48,314 nt of DNA from Candidatus Alistipes faecavium (GTDB lineage Bacteria > Bacteroidota > Bacteroidia > Bacteroidales > Rikenellaceae): contig DWYP01000021.1 of assembly GCA_019118605.1 (NCBI GenBank), positions 1 to 48,314 on the forward strand, in the 5' to 3' direction. The translations under genes and the position numbers were made by a program. Below, piece after piece: positions 24,068 through 33,216 of this stretch; position 1 is the stretch's first letter, and each line of letters starts with the position of its first letter. Under the pieces are notes generated by a model. That model had not been told where the DNA came from. It saw nothing but the letters and a program-made list of their open reading frames with translations, and searched no databases.

Positions 24068-24769
24068 TTACCAGCGGTACTGGAGGTATACGCGGAATCC
24101 GGAGGTTTTGATCTTTGTGGCCGAGAGGTCGAGGTCGCCCTTGAAATTCCTGTACTTGCAGCTGCCCAGCCGGGCTTCGATGCCCGCGCCGAAGGAGCGG
24201 AAGGAGGCCGAGGCGCCCGTGACGAGCATCGACATGTAGTTTCCGCCCATCGACTTGTCGACATAATAGGCCGTAAACGACGGGGCGAAGCGCACGTAGG
24301 CCGCCACGGTGAGGTCTCTCCCGGGCGTCACCGTCACCGAGGGCCCGACCTGGAGGCTGTACTCGAACTTGTGGAACTTGCGCTCCTCGAGCAGGCCGCC
24401 TTCTCCTTCGAGGAACGAGTCGTTCAGGGCCCATCCGACCGAGTAGTTCGAGTAGCTCACGTCGAAGAAACTGGCGTCGATGCCGATGGTGACGAGCCGT
24501 GCGAGGGGTTTGCCGTGCAGGGAGTAGGTGCGGCCGCTCGTGAGGGCGATTCCCCAGTTGTTCTTGAGTCCCTTGATGTTGTCGTTGGCGATGTCCTCGA
24601 TTTCCTCTCCGAGGCTTCCCAATTCGATGTCTCCGGTCGTGGGCTTGATCTTGTCGCTGATGTAGCTGACGTTGAAGAACCTTTTCCGGACGGGTTTCGG
24701 ATCATCGTCCTGAGCCGAGGCCGGGAGTGCGAACCCGGCGAGCAGCAGGAGAAGGAATAACTTTTTCAT
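24068..24769 (-). CDS. outer-membrane beta-barrel protein of unknown function
   Basis: 233 residues with a signal peptide (MKKLFLLLLLAGFALPASAQ). The mature part shows alternating hydrophobic and polar strands ending in Tyr/Phe (FDVSYSNYSVGWAL, FEYSLQVGPSVTVT, TVAAYVRFAPSFTAYYVD), and the chain ends in YLQYRW. A terminal aromatic residue is the usual outer-membrane barrel signal. I do not recognise the family. It lies downstream of the BACON lipoprotein gene in the same direction with a 70-base gap, and may be its partner. Confidence 0.75.
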   Translation of the reverse strand: MKKLFLLLLLAGFALPASAQDDDPKPVRKRFFNVSYISDKIKPTTGDIELGSLGEEIEDIANDNIKGLKNNWGIALTSGRTYSLHGKPLARLVTIGIDASFFDVSYSNYSVGWALNDSFLEGEGGLLEERKFHKFEYSLQVGPSVTVTPGRDLTVAAYVRFAPSFTAYYVDKSMGGNYMSMLVTGASASFRSFGAGIEARLGSCKYRNFKGDLDLSATKIKTSGFRVYLQYRW

Positions 24770-24839
24770 AGGCGCGTGTTTTAGGGGTTTGCAATTATCG
24801 GATGGTGCGTTGTCCCGGAAGGGTTTGGCGGCGCGGGGG

Positions 24840-26081
24840 TTAGTCGATGCGCACGTTGACGCCGTAGGACTTTGTGCCGAGCGGGATCCCGTTCTCGGAC
24901 TCCTGCACCGTGATGCGCAACCCTTCGTATTCGCCTGCCGTTGCCGGAATATTCTCCAGGTCCTCGTAGGCGTAGGTGAATCTCTGGACGCTCCGGTTCG
25001 TCCCCTGCTCCGTTATGACCTCGTAGGGGAGGTAGAGGTTGGTCTTGCCATAGAATCCGCAGGCGTGGAAGATGTCGGCATCTTCGACCAGCAGGAGCGC
25101 GATGTCGATCGGGGATTCGCCGAGGAGGCTCGTATAGGGGAGGTTCTCCTTGTTGACGCTCGGATCCTCCTCGTCCATCAGGTAGCTCTGGCTCTTTTCG
25201 CTGGTCCAGTCGTCGTTGAGCCTCCACTGTACGGTCTGGCAGTAGGGCAGCAGCCCGTTGTTCCAGTTGTAATAGTCCCTGCGGAACTCCTCCTTCGTTT
25301 CGGGATCGGTGTAGACGATGAATTTGAGGAGGTTTTCATCGTAGTTGTTGTACTGGTAGTCCAGGTTGTATTCGGTGTCCCCTTCGACGCACCGGGCCGT
25401 TTTGACCTTGTTCCCCGTCTTCGAGAATGTCCCTTCGAACTCCATCGTCCTGACGGGCGTTTGCCCGTCTGGCCCTGTCAGGGTGTAGCGCATCTGCGTC
25501 TCCCCGGTATAGACGAAGCGGTGCGCCCGCTCGACGGCCTCTCCGTCGTATTGGGTGACCGCACTCAGCCGCCCCTGTTCGTCGAACGCGAAATCCATGT
25601 GCCGTCCGCTCTTCTCGTTCCCGTCGTACTCCACGATGCTGTGCAGGGTGGTGCGGTGCGTGACGGGGCTGTCTTCCTGAAGCAGCTCCGTCTGCGTGAC
25701 GGATATCTCCACCGAACTTGCCCCGCAGAGGATGCGGATCGTGGCGTGCCGCGGCGAGCCGCTTTCATTGGCCTGGGCGAGGATCCGCAGGGAGTATTCC
25801 CCGGCCGCATCTCCGTGGTCGGGGACGAGTTCCAGCCACTCCTCGGAGTCTTTCTGCGACCCTTGGGCGGCATGGGTGATCGACGAACTCCATGCCCCGG
25901 AAGTGGTGATGAGGAGGGTTTCGCCCTCCGTCTGGTTGGCGGAAAGGACTTGTTCGAGAAGCCGGGTGTCGGAGACGCGGATGTCGCCGAAATCTCCGGA
26001 ATGCTCTTCGTTGGAGTTGCACGCTGCGGTCATCCCGAGCGTGAGAAGCAGGAACAGCAGTCTCACGGGTTTCATTCGCAA
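24840..26081 (-). CDS. lipoprotein with BACON-like domain and DUF4595-like C-terminal part
   Basis: 413 residues. The lipoprotein signal ends in LGMTAAC. Residues about 50-135 look like a BACON domain: a strand with ITTSGAWSSSI, then WLELVPDHGDAAGEYSLRILAQANESGSPRHATIRILCG and ISVTQ. The remainder contains DFAFDEQGRLSAVTQYDGE, FVYTGETQMRYTL and DYQYNNYDENLLKFIVY, that is, repeated D-x-x-G-R/N-L-x-x-I-x-x-Y strands as in DUF4595-type proteins of Bacteroidota. BACON domains occur in carbohydrate-active surface proteins; a role here is unknown. The alternative start ATG at 26075 is equally good. Confidence 0.8.
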   Translation of the reverse strand: MRMKPVRLLFLLLTLGMTAACNSNEEHSGDFGDIRVSDTRLLEQVLSANQTEGETLLITTSGAWSSSITHAAQGSQKDSEEWLELVPDHGDAAGEYSLRILAQANESGSPRHATIRILCGASSVEISVTQTELLQEDSPVTHRTTLHSIVEYDGNEKSGRHMDFAFDEQGRLSAVTQYDGEAVERAHRFVYTGETQMRYTLTGPDGQTPVRTMEFEGTFSKTGNKVKTARCVEGDTEYNLDYQYNNYDENLLKFIVYTDPETKEEFRRDYYNWNNGLLPYCQTVQWRLNDDWTSEKSQSYLMDEEDPSVNKENLPYTSLLGESPIDIALLLVEDADIFHACGFYGKTNLYLPYEVITEQGTNRSVQRFTYAYEDLENIPATAGEYEGLRITVQESENGIPLGTKSYGVNVRID

Positions 26082-26106
26082 AAGAGTTTTGGGGTTTCTG
26101 TCCGGT

Positions 26107-26114
26107 CAAATTTA
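26107..26114 (-). promoter_or_regulatory. -7 promoter element of the BACON lipoprotein gene
   Basis: On the minus strand TAAATTTG matches TAnnTTTG, 25 bases before the start; no clear -33 element. Confidence 0.45.
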
Positions 26115-26157
26115 CAAATAAAAACGGGCGGCAGGAAAACATTTCCCATTTATTTTG

Positions 26158-26165
26158 TATTTTTG
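26158..26165 (+). promoter_or_regulatory. -7 promoter element of glyS-ruvX-def
   Basis: TATTTTTG matches TAnnTTTG and lies 31 bases before the glyS start. Confidence 0.55.
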
Positions 26166-26196
26166 CCCTTTAGAAAATCAGTAAAAAACAGATACG

Positions 26197-27741
26197 ATGA
26201 CTCAGGAAGAACTTTTCAAGAAGCTGGTCGCCCACTGCAAGGAGTACGGATTCGTCTTTCCGTCGAGCGAGATCTACGACGGCCTCGGCGCCGTGTACGA
26301 CTACGGTCAGAACGGCGTGGAGCTGAAGAACAACATCAAGCGTTACTGGTGGGATTCGATGGTCAAGCTGCACGAGAACATCGTGGGCCTCGATGCCGCG
26401 ATCTTCATGCACCCCAAGACGTGGGAGGCTTCGGGACACGTGGCGGCGTTCAACGACCCGCTGATCGACAACCGGGATTCGAAGAAGCGCTACCGTGCCG
26501 ACGTGCTGATCGAGGAGTGGCTGGCCAAGCAGGATGAAAAGATCGAAAAGGAGGTCGAGAAGGCGCGCAAGCGCTTCGGCGCCGACTTCGACGAGGCGAA
26601 ATACCGCGCCACGTCGCCGCGCGTGGCCGAGACGGCCGCCAAACGCGACGAGGTGCATGCCCGCTTCGCCGCGGCGATGAATGCCAACGACCTGGTGGAG
26701 CTGCGTCAGATCATCCTCGACTGCGAGATCGCCTGCCCGATCTCCGGCACGCGCAACTGGACCGAAGTGCGCCAGTTCAACCTGATGTTCTCCACGCAGA
26801 TGGGCTCCACGGCCGAGGGCGCCTCGACGATCTACCTGCGTCCCGAGACGGCGCAGGGCATCTTCGTGAACTTCCTGAATGTCCAGAAGACCGGCCGCAT
26901 GAAGCTGCCGTTCGGTATTGCGCAGATCGGCAAGGCCTTCCGCAACGAGATCGTCGCGCGCCAGTTCATCTTCCGCATGCGGGAGTTCGAGCAGATGGAG
27001 ATGCAGTTCTTCGTACGCCCGGGCACCGAGATGCAGTGGTGGAACGAGTGGAAGAATACCCGCATGGCCTGGCACCGTGCGCTGGGCTTCGGCGACGAGA
27101 ACTACCGCTTCCACGACCACGAGAAACTCGCCCACTACGCCAATGCCGCAACCGATATCGAGTACAACTTCCCCTTCGGCTTCAAGGAGGTCGAGGGCAT
27201 CCATTCGCGCACGGACTTCGACCTGGGCAACCACCAGCGCCTCTCGGGCAAGAAGCTGCAGTATTTCGATCCCGAGACGGGCGAGAGCTACGTTCCGTAT
27301 GTCGTGGAGACCTCGATCGGCGTCGACCGCATGTTCCTGCAGGTGATGTCGGCGGCCTATGCCGAGGAGCAGCTCGAGGGCGGCGAACAGCGCGTCGTGC
27401 TGCGCTTCCCGGCGGCCCTTGCCCCGGTGAAGGTGGCCGTGCTGCCGCTCGTGAAGAAGGACGGCATGCCCGAGGTGGCGCAGAAGATCGTCGACCTGCT
27501 GAAGTACGACTACAACGTCGTGTACGACGAGAAGGATTCGGTCGGCAAACGCTACCGCCGCCAGGACGCCATCGGCACGCCCTTCTGCGTGACGGTCGAC
27601 GGCCAGACGCTCGAGGACGGTACCGTGACGGTGCGCCACCGCGACACGATGGAGCAGGAGCGCGTGAAGATCGAGGCGCTTCCGGCGCTTGTCGAGGAGG
27701 AGTGCTCCTACCGCAAGCTGTTTCGCAAACTGAACCTTTAG
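26197..27741 (+). CDS. glyS: glycine-tRNA ligase (dimeric type)
   Basis: 514 residues of class II synthetase of the alpha2 type. It starts with the family signature FVFPSSEIYDGLGAVYDYGQNGVELKNNIKRYWW. Class II motif 2 is visible as FAQIGKAFRNEIVARQFIFRMREFEQMEMQFF and motif 3 as SIGVDRMFLQVMSAAY. The C-terminal anticodon-binding domain (APVKVAVLPLVKKDGMPEVAQKIVDLL) is present. It charges tRNA-Gly. First gene of a three-gene operon with ruvX and def. Confidence 0.97.
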   Translation: MTQEELFKKLVAHCKEYGFVFPSSEIYDGLGAVYDYGQNGVELKNNIKRYWWDSMVKLHENIVGLDAAIFMHPKTWEASGHVAAFNDPLIDNRDSKKRYRADVLIEEWLAKQDEKIEKEVEKARKRFGADFDEAKYRATSPRVAETAAKRDEVHARFAAAMNANDLVELRQIILDCEIACPISGTRNWTEVRQFNLMFSTQMGSTAEGASTIYLRPETAQGIFVNFLNVQKTGRMKLPFGIAQIGKAFRNEIVARQFIFRMREFEQMEMQFFVRPGTEMQWWNEWKNTRMAWHRALGFGDENYRFHDHEKLAHYANAATDIEYNFPFGFKEVEGIHSRTDFDLGNHQRLSGKKLQYFDPETGESYVPYVVETSIGVDRMFLQVMSAAYAEEQLEGGEQRVVLRFPAALAPVKVAVLPLVKKDGMPEVAQKIVDLLKYDYNVVYDEKDSVGKRYRRQDAIGTPFCVTVDGQTLEDGTVTVRHRDTMEQERVKIEALPALVEEECSYRKLFRKLNL

Positions 27742-27762
27742 GACGCCTCGGCGGCTTCGGGC

Positions 27763-28176
27763 ATGGGACGCATCCTGGCCATCGACTACGGCACCAAACG
27801 CACGGGAATCGCCGTGAGCGACCCGCTGCGGCTGATCGCCGGAGGGCTTGAGACCGTTCCGACGAAGGAGCTGGAACGCTGGCTTGCGGAGTACCTCTCC
27901 CGGGAGGACGTTTCGACGATCGTCGTGGGCAAACCCTCGCGGATGGACGGCACGCCGTCCGACACGTGGCGCTTCATCGAACCCCTGGCTGCGCGCCTGC
28001 GCCGGGCATGGCCCGACAAGGAGGTGGTCTTCCACGACGAGCGCTTCACGTCGGTGCTGGCCCACCGTGCGATGCTCGAAAGCGGCATCGGACGCATGGC
28101 GCGGCGCGACAAGGCGCTGGTCGACAAGATCTCCGCAACGATCATATTGCAAAGTTACATGGAATTCAACCGATGA
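27763..28176 (+). CDS. ruvX: RuvX/YqgF family putative pre-16S rRNA nuclease
   Basis: 137 residues with an RNase H-like fold. ILAIDYGTKRTGIAVSDP carries the first catalytic Asp, IVVGKPSRMDGTPSD follows, and VVFHDERFTSVLAHRAML and ALVDKISATIILQSYM complete the family pattern. The protein matures the 5' end of 16S rRNA in E. coli. It overlaps def by ATGA. Confidence 0.93.
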   Translation: MGRILAIDYGTKRTGIAVSDPLRLIAGGLETVPTKELERWLAEYLSREDVSTIVVGKPSRMDGTPSDTWRFIEPLAARLRRAWPDKEVVFHDERFTSVLAHRAMLESGIGRMARRDKALVDKISATIILQSYMEFNR

Positions 28177-28718
28177 TATACCCGATTGTCATATACGGCG
28201 ACGACGTGTTGCGCCGCAAGTGCGAACCTCTCGCACCCGATTACCCGGAGGTAAAGAAACTGATCGAGGACATGTTCCTCACGCTCGAGGAGGCCGAAGG
28301 GGTGGGTCTTGCCGCGCCGCAGATCGGCAAGGACATCCGCCTGTTCGTCGTCGACTGCACGCCGTGGGCCGAGGAGGATCCCTCGTGCACGGACTACAAG
28401 CGCGCCTTCATCAATCCGGAGATCTACGCCTATTCCGAGGAGAAGAAGTCCTACAACGAGGGCTGCCTGTCGTTCCCGGGGATCCACGCCGATGTCAGCC
28501 GTTCGCTGGGGATCCGCATGCGTTACCTCGATGCCGACTTCGTGGAGCACGACGAGGAGTTTACGGGCCTCAAGGCGTGGGTTATCCAGCACGAATACGA
28601 CCATATCGAGGGCGTGGTCTTTACGGACCGCGTGGCGCCGCTGCGTCGTCAGCTGCTCAAGAGCAAGCTGCTGAACCTCGCCAAGGGCAAGTACCGCTGC
28701 GGCTACAAGACCCGCTGA
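28173..28718 (+). CDS. def: peptide deformylase
   Basis: 181 residues with all three motifs: GVGLAAPQIG, EGCLSFPGI (metal-binding Cys) and HEYDHIEG (two metal-binding His and catalytic Glu). It removes the formyl group from new proteins. The ATG at 28173 overlaps the ruvX stop by four bases, which fixes the start; the open frame extends further upstream only as a shadow of ruvX. Confidence 0.97.
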   Translation: MIYPIVIYGDDVLRRKCEPLAPDYPEVKKLIEDMFLTLEEAEGVGLAAPQIGKDIRLFVVDCTPWAEEDPSCTDYKRAFINPEIYAYSEEKKSYNEGCLSFPGIHADVSRSLGIRMRYLDADFVEHDEEFTGLKAWVIQHEYDHIEGVVFTDRVAPLRRQLLKSKLLNLAKGKYRCGYKTR

Positions 28719-28805
28719 CGGAGGATTTCCGGGCTGCTCCCATCCTGTCGACAGCATTCCGCGCCCGTGGCGCTACCGGGGCGAAAAAACGGTCTTCGCA
28801 AACGA

Positions 28806-28841
28806 AAAAAACCGGACTTCACGATGGAAGTCCGGTTTTTT
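28806..28841. terminator. bidirectional terminator between def and the outer-membrane protein gene
   Basis: A perfect stem (ACCGGACTTC with GAAGTCCGGT) extended by A-runs and T-runs on both sides, loop ACGATG. Confidence 0.9.
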
Positions 28842-28862
28842 GTGTCGTAATCAAGCGCCCGA

Positions 28863-29324
28863 TCAGAACTTGTAGCAGGCGCCGACGCTGATCACCACGG
28901 GATTGCGCCGTACGTCGTCGAACATCGGCTGCCACTTCAGTCCTGCCGAGATGTCCCACGAGGGAGCCACTTCGACGTCGAATCCGCCACCGAGGTTCAG
29001 ACCGGCTGCCCAGCGGCCGATGTCGTTGATCGTCAGACCGGCAGCAGGGTAGAGATGCCAACCTCCGCCCACGTGGAAAACATACTGGGCGTCGCAGCTG
29101 ATGTCGAGCGAGCAACCCTCGTGCAGCAGGGCCGTCAACGAAGGCTCGATGCGCCAGTTTCCGTCGAAACTGTACCGTCCGAAGGCTCCGAGACCCACTA
29201 CGGTGTCACCTGTATTGGTGTAGATGTTCATGCGGGGGCCTACGGCCCAGCCGCCGCCATCCTGTGCGGAAGCTGCCGTTACGGCAAACAGCGAAATGAT
29301 AGCCGCGAAAAGGAACTTTTTCAT
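28863..29324 (-). CDS. small outer-membrane beta-barrel protein
   Basis: 153 residues. The signal peptide is MKKFLFAAIISLFAVTAASAQ. The mature protein has eight or so amphipathic strands (WAVGPRMNIYTN, VVGLGAFGRYSFDGNWRIEPSLTALL, WHLYPAAGLTIND, WDISAGLKWQPMFDD) and ends in VGACYKF, whose terminal Phe is the outer-membrane assembly signal. It resembles small opacity-type barrels of Bacteroidota; the function is unknown. The start at 29324 puts the signal peptide at the N terminus. Confidence 0.85.
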   Translation of the reverse strand: MKKFLFAAIISLFAVTAASAQDGGGWAVGPRMNIYTNTGDTVVGLGAFGRYSFDGNWRIEPSLTALLHEGCSLDISCDAQYVFHVGGGWHLYPAAGLTINDIGRWAAGLNLGGGFDVEVAPSWDISAGLKWQPMFDDVRRNPVVISVGACYKF

Positions 29325-29354
29325 TGTGCTTGTTTTTTGGTTTTTAGTCGAATA

Positions 29355-29386
29355 CAAATATACTCAAAAACTGTACGAATAGCAAA
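29355..29386 (-). promoter_or_regulatory. promoter of the small outer-membrane protein gene
   Basis: On the minus strand TTTG at 29386-29383 and TATATTTG at 29362-29355 are 20 bases apart, both exact. The element sits immediately after the ppdK terminator. Confidence 0.8.
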
Positions 29387-29416
29387 TAAATTCAACGAAT
29401 CCGTCGATTTTGCAAA

Positions 29417-29455
29417 CAAAAGAGCATCCCGCGGACGGACGCCGCGGGATGCTCT
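29417..29455 (-). terminator. intrinsic terminator of ppdK
   Basis: A 14-bp perfect stem (AGAGCATCCCGCGG with CCGCGGGATGCTCT, 7-base loop), followed on the minus strand by TTTG-T-rich sequence, 23 bases after the ppdK stop. Confidence 0.85.
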
Positions 29456-29477
29456 GCAAATGCCCGTGTGGGGGCTG

Positions 29478-32207
29478 TTACTTCTCGTTGAGGGCTGCGT
29501 GGGCGGCTGCCAGGCGTGCGATGGGCACGCGGAAAGGCGAGCAGCTCACGTAGTTGAGCCCTGCGAAGTGGCAGAATTCCACCGACGAAGGCTCTCCTCC
29601 GTGCTCGCCGCAGATTCCGCACTTGAGCGTCGGGCGCGTGCCGCGGCCCTTGAATACGGCCTCGCGGATGAGCTGACCCACGCCGTTGCGGTCGAGGATC
29701 TGGAACGGGTCGTTCTTCAGGATGCCCTTGTCGAGGTATACCGGCAGGAACTTGCCGATGTCGTCGCGCGAGAATCCGAGGGTCATCTGCGTCAGGTCGT
29801 TGGTTCCGAACGAGAAGAACTCGGCCACCTCGGCGATCTGGTTGGCCGTCACGGCGGCGCGCGGCACCTCGATCATCGTGCCGACCATGTAGTCGATCTT
29901 GTCGTTGCGCTCCGAGAATACCTGCTCGGCGGTCGTGTCGATGATGTTCTTCTGGTAGCGGAGCTCCTTGTGGTTTCCGACCAGCGGCACCATGATCTCC
30001 ACGTGCACGGGGATACCTGCGGCCTTGACGTTCATTGCGGCCTCGATGATGGCGCGGGCCTGCATCTCGGTGATCTCCGGATAGGTGTTGCCCAGACGGC
30101 ATCCGCGGTGTCCCAGCATGGGGTTGAACTCGGCGAGCGACTCGACCTTGGCGACGATCTTCTGCAGCGAGACGCCCATCTCCTCGGCCATCTCCTTCTG
30201 ACCCTTCTCGTCGTGGGGCACGAACTCGTGCAGGGGCGGGTCGAGCAGGCGCACCGTCACGGGATATCCGTTCATGGCCTTGAAGAGCCCCTCGAAGTCG
30301 CCGCGCTGCATGGGCAGCAGCTTGGCAAGGGCCACGCGGCGTCCGGCCTCGTCATCTGCGAGGATCATCTCGCGGATGGCCTTGATGCGGTCGCCCTCGA
30401 AGAACATGTGCTCCGTACGGCAGAGTCCGATACCCTCGGCGCCGAAGGCGAAAGCCTGTGCGGCATCCTTCGGGGTGTCGGCGTTCGCGCGGACCTTCAG
30501 TACGGAGTATTTTCCGGCCAGCTCCATGAGCTTTCCGAAGTCGCCGCTCAGGTCAGCGGCCTTCGTTGCCACCTGTCCGAGGTAGACCTCACCGGTCGAA
30601 CCGTTGAGCGAGATCCAGTCGCCCTCCTTCACGGTGAATCCGTTGACCTCGATCGTGCGGGCCTTGTAGTCGATCTGCAGCTCCCCGGCGCCCGATACGC
30701 AGCACTTGCCCATACCGCGGGCCACGACGGCAGCGTGGGAGGTCATGCCTCCGCGTGCGGTCAGGATACCTGCGGCGTCGAGCATGCCCTTGAGGTCTTC
30801 GGGCGAGGTCTCGATGCGCACGAGCACGGCCTTCTGGCCGGTCTTTGCGAAGATCTTCTCGGCATCCTCGGCGAAGAATACCACGGGACCCGTGGCGGCT
30901 CCGGGCGATGCGGGCAGGCCCTTCGTGATGACCTGTGCCGAGGCGATGGCCTTCTTGTCGAATACGGGGTGGAGCAGCTCGTCGAGCTTCGCGGGCTCGC
31001 AGCGCAGCACGGCGGTCTTCTCGTCGATCAGACCCTCGCGGAGCATGTCCATGGCGATCTTCACCATGGCGGCACCCGTACGCTTTCCGTTGCGGCACTG
31101 GAGCATCCAGAGCTTGCCGTCCTGGATCGTGAACTCGATGTCCTGCATGTCCTTGAAGTACTGCTCCAGGTGGTGCTGGATCTCGTTGAGCTCCTTGTAT
31201 ACCTCGGGCATCACCTCCTCGAGCGAAGGATACTTGTTCTTGCGATCCTCTTCGGAGATGTTCTGGGCCTTGGCCCAGCGCTTCGAACCCTCGATGGTGA
31301 TCTGCTGCGGGGTGCGGATGCCGGCTACGACGTCCTCGCCCTGGGCGTTGATCAGATACTCGCCGTTGAAGATGTTCTCACCCGTTGCGGCGTCGCGCGA
31401 GAAAGCCACGCCGGTTGCGGAGTTGTTGCCCATGTTGCCGAATACCATGGCCTGCACCGACACGGCCGTACCCCACTCTGCGGGGATGTTGTTGAGCTTG
31501 CGGTAGAGGATGGCGCGTTCGTTCATCCACGATCCGAACACGGCGCAGATGGCGCCCCAGAGCTGATCCCACGGGTTGGTGGGGAACTCCTCGCCGGTCT
31601 GCTTCTTGACGGCGGCCTTGAAGCTATTGACGAGCTCCTTGAGGTCGTCGGTCGTGAGGTCGGTGTCGTTCTTCACGCCCTTCTTTTTCTTCTGTTCGTC
31701 GATGATCTCCTCGAAGGGATCGTGATCCTCCTTCGATGCGGGTTTCATGCCGAGTACCACGTCGCCGTACATCTGTACGAAACGGCGGTAGGAGTCCCAT
31801 GCGAAGCGGGGGTTCCCGGTGCGGCGTGCCACGGCCTCGACGGCCTGGTCGTTCATACCGAGGTTGAGGATCGTGTCCATCATTCCGGGCATCGAGGCGC
31901 GGGCTCCGGAGCGCACCGAAACGAGCAGGGGCATCTCCTTGTCACCGAACTTCATGCCGGTGAGTTTCTCGATGTTCTTCATGGCCTTCTCGACCTCGGG
32001 GCGGAGCATCGTGATGATGGCCTCTTTTCCGTGTTTGTAGTATTCGGTGCAAACTTCGGTCGTGATGGTGAAACCCGGGGGAACGGGGATGCCGATGAGG
32101 TTCATCTCGGCGAGGTTGGCACCCTTACCGCCGAGCAGTTCGCGCATCTTGCCGTTTCCTTCGGCCTCCTTGTTGCCGAAGGTGTAGACTCGTTTAACGT
32201 CTGCCAT
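29478..32207 (-). CDS. ppdK: pyruvate, phosphate dikinase
   Basis: 909 residues, the normal length. The N-terminal ATP-grasp part has LLGGKGANLAEMNLIGIPVPPGFTI and SVRSGARASMPGMMDTILNLG. The phosphohistidine swivel domain is ARGGMTSHAAVVARGMGKCC, with the catalytic His. The C-terminal TIM barrel has GLCRTEHMFF and CGICGEHGGEPSS with the catalytic Cys. It interconverts pyruvate and phosphoenolpyruvate using ATP and phosphate, a central reaction in anaerobic Bacteroidota. Monocistronic. No consensus -7 element is visible in the 170-base upstream gap; TATATTTA is the closest. Confidence 0.98.
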   Translation of the reverse strand: MADVKRVYTFGNKEAEGNGKMRELLGGKGANLAEMNLIGIPVPPGFTITTEVCTEYYKHGKEAIITMLRPEVEKAMKNIEKLTGMKFGDKEMPLLVSVRSGARASMPGMMDTILNLGMNDQAVEAVARRTGNPRFAWDSYRRFVQMYGDVVLGMKPASKEDHDPFEEIIDEQKKKKGVKNDTDLTTDDLKELVNSFKAAVKKQTGEEFPTNPWDQLWGAICAVFGSWMNERAILYRKLNNIPAEWGTAVSVQAMVFGNMGNNSATGVAFSRDAATGENIFNGEYLINAQGEDVVAGIRTPQQITIEGSKRWAKAQNISEEDRKNKYPSLEEVMPEVYKELNEIQHHLEQYFKDMQDIEFTIQDGKLWMLQCRNGKRTGAAMVKIAMDMLREGLIDEKTAVLRCEPAKLDELLHPVFDKKAIASAQVITKGLPASPGAATGPVVFFAEDAEKIFAKTGQKAVLVRIETSPEDLKGMLDAAGILTARGGMTSHAAVVARGMGKCCVSGAGELQIDYKARTIEVNGFTVKEGDWISLNGSTGEVYLGQVATKAADLSGDFGKLMELAGKYSVLKVRANADTPKDAAQAFAFGAEGIGLCRTEHMFFEGDRIKAIREMILADDEAGRRVALAKLLPMQRGDFEGLFKAMNGYPVTVRLLDPPLHEFVPHDEKGQKEMAEEMGVSLQKIVAKVESLAEFNPMLGHRGCRLGNTYPEITEMQARAIIEAAMNVKAAGIPVHVEIMVPLVGNHKELRYQKNIIDTTAEQVFSERNDKIDYMVGTMIEVPRAAVTANQIAEVAEFFSFGTNDLTQMTLGFSRDDIGKFLPVYLDKGILKNDPFQILDRNGVGQLIREAVFKGRGTRPTLKCGICGEHGGEPSSVEFCHFAGLNYVSCSPFRVPIARLAAAHAALNEK

Positions 32208-32376
32208 AGTTTTTAGCGTTTAATTTTTGGAATTATGATAAATATATAAAATTTTTCCGAAAGTTCGCTTCATAATCGAAAAAATTGCGGTAACGAATCC
32301 CTTCCTCCCGCAATTCCTTCACCCCCGCCAAAGGGTCTGCGAATATATGAAAACTTTTCGAAAATACCAAAAAATT

Positions 32377-33195
32377 CTACCGGATATAGATGTATACCGG
32401 CAGAGAACGCCCCAGTCCGCCGCGGTAGAGCCTCCCGGAGTAGGTCGGGACAGGGGTTCCGAGCCGCTCGTCGAGCAGGAACCGCCGGGCGTAAACGTCG
32501 CACGCTCCGAAGCGTAAGGCGGTATCTGCGAGGATCCTGTGGTACATTTCCCAGCGGCTTCCGCGGGTGCTGCGGCGGTTCCCGCGTCCGGCGAGCGCCG
32601 CGCGGGCGGTTGCGTCGAGAAGCCCCAGCCGCTCGGGATGCGCCAGCGCCGTGCGGCCCATCAGGAGCACCTTTCGCTCCGGACTCTCCGCGCGCACGTC
32701 GCGCACCACCCATTCGGCCATCCGCGGGTCGGCGCAGAGGATCAGGGAGAGCTCCTCGCCGTCCAGCTCACCCTCGATGCGGAGGTAGCGGCGCCCGGTC
32801 TCCACCCGCCCGGGATAGAAGCGGTCGCCGTAGTAGAGCAGGGCGAAATCCATGCCGTCGAGGGAGTTGAGCGTGCGGTGGATGTAGGCGTAGTCGCCGC
32901 GGCACGCCTGCGCGATGTCACGCACGACCTGCTCGTTCTCCACGCCCCAGAGTGCCACGATGTCGAGACCCATCGAGTCGATCAGGGCCGCCGTCTGGCG
33001 GACTTTGCGTTCGTAGCGTGCGGAGTTCCATTTCAGGCGGCCTTCGGGGGTGTAGTCCGAATCGTCGTAGAAGAGTGCCGGGAGGGTGTCGTAGAGACGG
33101 TCGACGTCGCAGAAAGCGATTCCGGCGGGGCTTTTCCCGAAAGCGCAGAGACCCGCAAGGCAGAGCAGGGCGGGGATGATCATTCGTCGCAACAT
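32377..33195 (-). CDS. degenerate endonuclease/exonuclease/phosphatase-family protein
   Basis: 272 residues with a signal peptide (IIPALLCLAGLCAFG). The family outline is kept: FCDVDRLYDTLPALFYDDSDYTPEGRLKWNSARYERKVRQTAALI, DIVALWGVENEQVV (with the metal-binding Glu), LDGMDFALLYYGDRFYP and a final YSGRLYRGGLGRSLPVYIYI. The catalytic G-D-x-N motif is replaced by LLMGRTALAHPE, and the S-D-H motif before LPV is GRS. Without these Asp, Asn and His residues it should not be an active phosphodiesterase. It could be a pseudoenzyme or decaying gene, though the frame is intact. The XRE gene ends 21 bases upstream, so the two are probably co-transcribed. Confidence 0.7.
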   Translation of the reverse strand: MLRRMIIPALLCLAGLCAFGKSPAGIAFCDVDRLYDTLPALFYDDSDYTPEGRLKWNSARYERKVRQTAALIDSMGLDIVALWGVENEQVVRDIAQACRGDYAYIHRTLNSLDGMDFALLYYGDRFYPGRVETGRRYLRIEGELDGEELSLILCADPRMAEWVVRDVRAESPERKVLLMGRTALAHPERLGLLDATARAALAGRGNRRSTRGSRWEMYHRILADTALRFGACDVYARRFLLDERLGTPVPTYSGRLYRGGLGRSLPVYIYIR

Positions 33196-33216
33196 CGGGG
33201 CGGAGAGGGGAGAGGG